A DNA stretch of 64,000 nucleotides from Acestrorhynchus altus (taxonomy: Eukaryota; Chordata; Actinopteri; Characiformes; Acestrorhynchidae), in the NCBI GenBank assembly GCA_034509495.1, contig CM067524.1, positions 3,089,474 through 3,153,473 on the forward strand, read 5' to 3'. Shown here in pieces: positions 61,101-64,000 of this stretch. Under the pieces are notes generated by a model, which was given only the letters and a program-made list of their open reading frames with translations, had not been told where the DNA came from and searched no databases. The stretch's first letter is position 1. Each line of letters opens with the position of its first letter. The translations under genes and the position numbers were made by a program.

Positions 61101-64000
61101 GGACTTAAAGGAGGTTCTGTTGAACACGGTAGCAGTAGAGCGCCGTACTACTGAGGGGTCATTTCAGTCCCAGCCCTCTGCTCTGTGTCTTAAAGCCAGT
61201 CCCTCACCATTTCTCACTTCTCCCACTTTAGGACTCGAGGGATCTCCATGTCTTTGGATAACCTGTCCAGGCTCAGCTCCTCGGAGTCTGACAGCACGTC
61301 TCCATCCAGGACTGAGGTACTGTACGGATCAGATGAGCACTTCTGTATATTACAGGGATAGTTCTAGTGCTGAGCACCATCTGCAGGTTCTGGATCAGTA
61401 AACGGTGCTTTACGCGTCACTAGGTGAAGCTGCGTAGCCGTAAACATTTGAAGCACAAGCGACGGCTGGCCAACCCCCGCAGTGTTCTCATGCTCCCCCA
61501 CGGGGACTCCGGGGACCTGGAGTACTGGAACTTCCCCCTGCCCCCCATCAGCCCCGCCGAGTCCGTTAGATCCAGCATAGCATCCAGGGTGGACGACCAG
61601 GTGACCGCATGTATCCATATCCGGCCAGGGCAGGACAGGGGAGGCTTCGGGGCTCTGCATGCAGACCGTCAGGTTATAGGGCTTTCACAGCACATCATTA
61701 GACGATCGGAACGTGACTCGCATCGTTCGCTCTGACGTGTTCTCTGTGATTCTGAGACGTTAAGGGGTTAAAGCTCGCTTAGAACCCATCACCTGTACGC
61801 AAACAGGTCAAGGTGAGGTCAGGACCAGGGCTGCTTGTGGCAGGAGCACGGCTTTGATTCTCCATTGGTGGCGGGAAAGCTGATCTATCGGTCTATTGAT
61901 CGGTTCTCTGTTCTGTAATCTAAGCTGAGCATGAACGCCGTCAGTGTTTGGTTTGTGCACACAGCTCCTCAAGTTTCTGTTGGTCATTCCTCTGGACTCC
62001 TCAGCTCCTCTCGGGTCAGAAGTGTGGACGCAACAGGTTGAGTTGACCAGCTCTCTTTAGGGTGGTTCTGGAAGCAGGTTTTGGTTTTCTGCTTTAGACT
62101 GACCTGAGTCCTGTTTACTGACCAAGAAAGCACAGGTCCAAGTGCCATTCATGCCCCAGTAATCGAGATCAGTTGGTACTTGAGTTCCACAGTCAGTAGC
62201 AGTCAGAGAACCCTTTTCCAATTCTGCATGAAGGAGACTTCACAAGCAGGCCAGAGCTCTTCCACCATCAACTTTACTCCTTACTGCACCAGTGCACATG
62301 GTTCTTAACCTCAATATCGGAACCCTGCTTAGTATTGTCTAGAACCCTTTATCCATACAAAGAACAATTTCATGGTTGTTATGGTTCTGTATAGAACCCT
62401 TATAAGACTTGCTTATGTATGGACATTTACACTCAGAGCAGTAAGTCCAGCAAGTCCACTTCTTAAAAGGGTTCTTTGTCTCAGAAACAGTAGCAGTAGT
62501 GGAACCCTTCTTGGTGATGAACTCTCTGCACAAAGATTTCCTTTCACAGAACCATTTCAGCATTCCAGTGGTTCTCTTAGTTGCTGTGTATAGAACCATT
62601 ATCTTAGTGGAACCCTTTTCTGTTTCTTGTCCTAGATCATGAGTGACCCTGTATGTTAGAGGTTTAGAAGACAAGCATGGGCGTCCACTCTGAGAGCTTT
62701 TTGAGAGTCACACAGGGTTCCACCATCATTTTGGGTTTCAGTACTATACGGATCCCTTCTAGACTGTTAGAACAGTAATAAAGCATTTGTTAGGATTGGA
62801 GGTGAGAGAACCTGAAAAGCCCCAGGAAGATGAGTGGAGTTCAGATGTTTGGGAGTTCCCTGTGAAGACAGAAGGACAGTCCAGATCCCCCACAGAGTGT
62901 GTCCTGCTGTTCTTCTAACGCTGCTGTTTTCTTTCAGCTGAATATGGACGCTGACGGACCAGCGACGAGCAAGAGGTCCGGTGTGGTCACTCCAGTGCAA
63001 CAGGGTGTTCCTGAAAAGTGAGTAATTCATCATGTACTGAAATACCGTCTAATTACTATTATAGTATAAACCGTTCAGTAACATAACCATCATCATTATC
63101 ATCATCATCATTATCATCATCATTATCATCATCATTATCATCATCGTCATTATCATCATTATCATTATCATCATCATTATTATCATTATCATCATCATTA
63201 TTATCATTATTATCATTATTATTATCATTATCATCATCATCATTATCATCATTATCATCATTATTATCATTATTATTATCATCATTATTATCATTATCAT
63301 CATCATTATCATCATTATCATTATCATCATCATTATTATCATTATTATCATTATTATTATCATTATCATCATCATCATTATCATCATTATCATCATTATT
63401 ATCATTATTATTATCATCATTATTATCATTATCATCATCATTATCATCATTATCATTATCATCATCATTATTATCATTATTATCATTATTATTATCATTA
63501 TCATCATCATCATTATCATCATTATTATCATTATCATCATTATTATAATCATTATCATCATTATTATAATCATTATTATCATCATTATCATTATTATCAT
63601 TATCATTATTATCATTATTGTTATTATTATCATTATTATCATCATTATTATCATCATCATTATCATCATCATTATCATCATCATCATCATTATTATCATC
63701 ATTATTATTATTGTGTGATATTAATGTCCTGCAGTTGATCTCTGCATTGCAACAAACCCTGCAGACCTAGTCCATGACTGTCCTCAAAGCGTGTGGAGGT
63801 CTTCACTTCACTAAACATCTCTAACAGACTTGTTTCTGTGGGTTCTGTGCCCATGTCTGTGTCTAGAACATGGACTGAAGAACCTGAATGACATATTCAA
63901 TACTAGACCTGTCTCGTTGTTTTCAGGACGCCGTTCTATGCCAAGTTCTTACCAAAAGGCCAGAAGAAGCGTCTGACGCCTCAGGATGGGAACGTTACCA
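41969..64000 (+). CDS. myo9b: Unconventional myosin IXb, N-terminal extension, motor, IQ and part of tail; 3' end outside window
   Basis: Class IX myosin: a single-headed processive actin motor whose tail carries a C1 zinc finger and a RhoGAP domain that inactivates RhoA. Clean exons: 41969-42772, 48760-48854, 49081-49143, 49574-49673, 49793-49893, 50714-50837, 51293-51382, 51513-51629, 51977-52111, 52214-52335, 52452-52593, 53284-53479, 53684-53759, 53986-54078, 55913-55952, 57560-57640, 60441-60893, 61018-61083, 61232-61316, 61424-61600, 62938-63017, 63927-64000. Damaged exons: about 56092-56216, 58204-58312, 58735-58851, 58928-59035. An IQ exon lies at about 59240-59359. Motifs: MSVPESRR start, GGEEWVLQPSD in the RA-like extension, P-loop GESGSGKT (residues 227-234), NNNSSRFGKF (switch I), DIFGFEDF (switch II), RYTGMLETVRIKRSGY, LIQAAWRESRQRAEYLRQRE (IQ). 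GSDPVAVFRWGILRA favours myo9b over myo9a. The in-frame ATG at 41939 is an alternative start. C1 and RhoGAP are not reached. Confidence 0.93.
43852..44148. repeat. Cluster of (CA)n and (GT)n microsatellites
   Basis: (CA)n at 43853-43898 and about 43971-44001, (GT)n at 44100-44146. Confidence 0.92.
44310..44460. mobile_element. Dispersed MITE-like repeat fragment
   Basis: agagtggacagagaagcgga, tgaactacagtctggaat and aaggaggtggtcataatgtt are shared with the copy at 24630-24840. Confidence 0.6.
45560..46060 (-). mobile_element. Decayed Tc1-like transposon relic
   Basis: Minus-strand reading of about 45770-45870 gives VKRGGGGIVLWACVAASS, recalling the KHGGGSVMVWGCFAAS motif of Tc1-family transposases, with stops elsewhere. 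The flanks are similar to relics common in fish. Confidence 0.5.
47800..47955. repeat. (CA)n followed by (GT)n microsatellites
   Basis: CA tract at 47801-47822 and GT tract at 47870-47953, about 50 bp apart and in opposite sense. Confidence 0.92.
48065..48575. repeat. ACTCACACTACAGTAC minisatellite
   Basis: About 500 bp of irregular 10-16 bp units (cactcacactacagtacact, cacagtacactcacac). Confidence 0.93.
48878..49045. repeat. (GT)n then (GATGGTGAG)n repeats after myo9b exon 48760-48854
   Basis: GT tract to 48937, then gatggtgaggatgatggtga units. Confidence 0.93.
50028..50560. mobile_element. Foldback MITE with about 100-bp terminal inverted repeats in a myo9b intron
   Basis: The left arm (about 50076-50177, tcagcactgcagtcacactg to cagcagtgctgctggagtg) is the reverse complement of the right arm (about 50452-50553) with only a few differences. 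The interior, about 270 bp, has a gtcctgtgtgcagc tandem. Pieces of the same family recur elsewhere in the window. Confidence 0.78.
50885..51242. repeat. GTCTCTGCCCC minisatellite in myo9b intron
   Basis: About 350 bp of 12-bp units cgtctctgcccc and tgtctcagtccc, open in several frames but not coding. Confidence 0.94.
51690..51766. repeat. (CA)n microsatellite in myo9b intron
   Basis: About 36 units with one TA interruption. Confidence 0.93.
52410..52450. repeat. (GT)n directly before the myo9b acceptor at 52450-52451
   Basis: Runs into the CAG of the acceptor, replacing a normal polypyrimidine tract. Confidence 0.88.
52670..52800. repeat. (GTGC)n/(GT)n repeat
   Basis: gtgcgtgcgtgcgtgcgtgc passing into GT; alternating purine-pyrimidine. 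Confidence 0.93.
52830..53215. repeat. GCAGGGTGCAGT minisatellite abutting myo9b exon 53284-53479
   Basis: About 385 bp of 6- and 12-bp units (gtgcag, ggtccagtgcag). The repeat frame is open into the next exon by chance. Confidence 0.94.
54470..54525. repeat. 17-bp tandem CTGACTCCACACAACGA
   Basis: Three and a half copies in a myo9b intron. Confidence 0.88.
54950..55245. repeat. (CT)n / CTCTCTGT polypyrimidine tract
   Basis: About 300 bp of almost pure C/T with scattered G. Confidence 0.94.
56280..57285. repeat. About 1-kb noisy minisatellite GGCTGTAGTGTAACTGTGAATCC
   Basis: Units of about 20-23 bp, strongly irregular in the first two thirds and tidier at the end. It sits in a myo9b intron inside the zone where exons carry indels. 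Confidence 0.9.
58125..58199. repeat. (GT)n microsatellite before a myo9b acceptor
   Basis: About 35 GT units followed immediately by TCTCAG. Confidence 0.93.
59362..59945. repeat. ACTGTACTGCTACTGTACCGGG minisatellite
   Basis: About 580 bp of 10-25 bp units starting within a few bases of the donor of the IQ exon. Confidence 0.94.
62160..62645. mobile_element. AGAACCCTT-type MITE in myo9b intron
   Basis: Repeated agaacccttt, gtatagaaccctta and agggttcttt motifs in both orientations, as at 32105-32405. Confidence 0.5.
63080..63716. repeat. (ATC/ATT)n trinucleotide array, about 635 bp
   Basis: Irregular mix of tcatcatcattatcatcat and attattatcattat. It yields a poly Met/Ile frame on the minus strand, which is not a gene. 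Confidence 0.95.

Noticed and set aside
63049..63702. 217-residue Met/Ile frame
   Set aside because: Pure (ATC/ATT)n array.

Overview
The window looks like nuclear DNA of a ray-finned fish. Every gene is split by introns with GT/AG sites. One gene is a fish-type NLR (FISNA-NACHT-LRR-B30.2). Tc1/mariner relics of the kind common in fish are scattered through it, and it is very rich in (CA)n microsatellites and minisatellites. Several interspersed repeats resemble families I associate with characins and catfishes, so an otophysan fish is my best guess, held loosely.

Layout. (1) About 1.9-15.5 kb, minus strand: pak2, a p21-activated kinase. Its introns hold a 3.3-kb AT-rich minisatellite and about 1 kb and 0.4 kb of GACAGA arrays. 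(2) 16.3-19.9 kb, minus strand: ing5, a PHD-finger chromatin reader. I could trace all eight coding exons in a consistent reading phase (234 residues). (3) 20.1-22.8 kb: intergenic, with transposon debris. (4) 22.8-29.1 kb, plus strand: an NLR-family immune receptor, complete in exon structure but carrying one in-frame TGA. (5) 30.8-33.3 kb, plus strand: a short gene encoding only the C-terminal coiled coil of RABGAP1L, with no TBC domain, intact (310 residues). (6) 35.2-39.2 kb, minus strand: an IFI44/IFI44L-like gene (TLDc-like region plus GTPase), otherwise intact over 441 codons, with one in-frame TAA just after the P-loop. An ISRE-like motif lies upstream. (7) 41.3 kb to the right edge, plus strand: myo9b, an unconventional myosin with a RhoGAP tail. 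The N-terminal extension, the motor, an IQ segment and part of the tail are visible; the C1 and RhoGAP domains would lie beyond the window.

How they fit together. pak2 (Rac/Cdc42 effector) and myo9b (Rho-inactivating motor) are cytoskeletal housekeeping genes, and ing5 is chromatin-associated. Between them sits a compact group of likely innate-immunity genes (NLR, IFI44-like, perhaps the RABGAP1L short form). I found no sign of an operon-like or co-regulated unit.

Caution. Two zones, about 2.2-3.1 kb in the pak2 kinase exons and about 56.1-59.0 kb in the myo9b motor, carry many small indels and stops in otherwise well conserved exons. The other genes are clean apart from one nonsense codon each in the NLR and IFI44-like genes. 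Locally poor consensus sequence is the simplest explanation, and real decay is the alternative. I did not see an undescribed gene system. The most unusual items are the TBC-less RABGAP1L gene, the two isolated nonsense codons in immune genes, the foldback structures, and an ing5 intron that is almost entirely polypurine/polypyrimidine.
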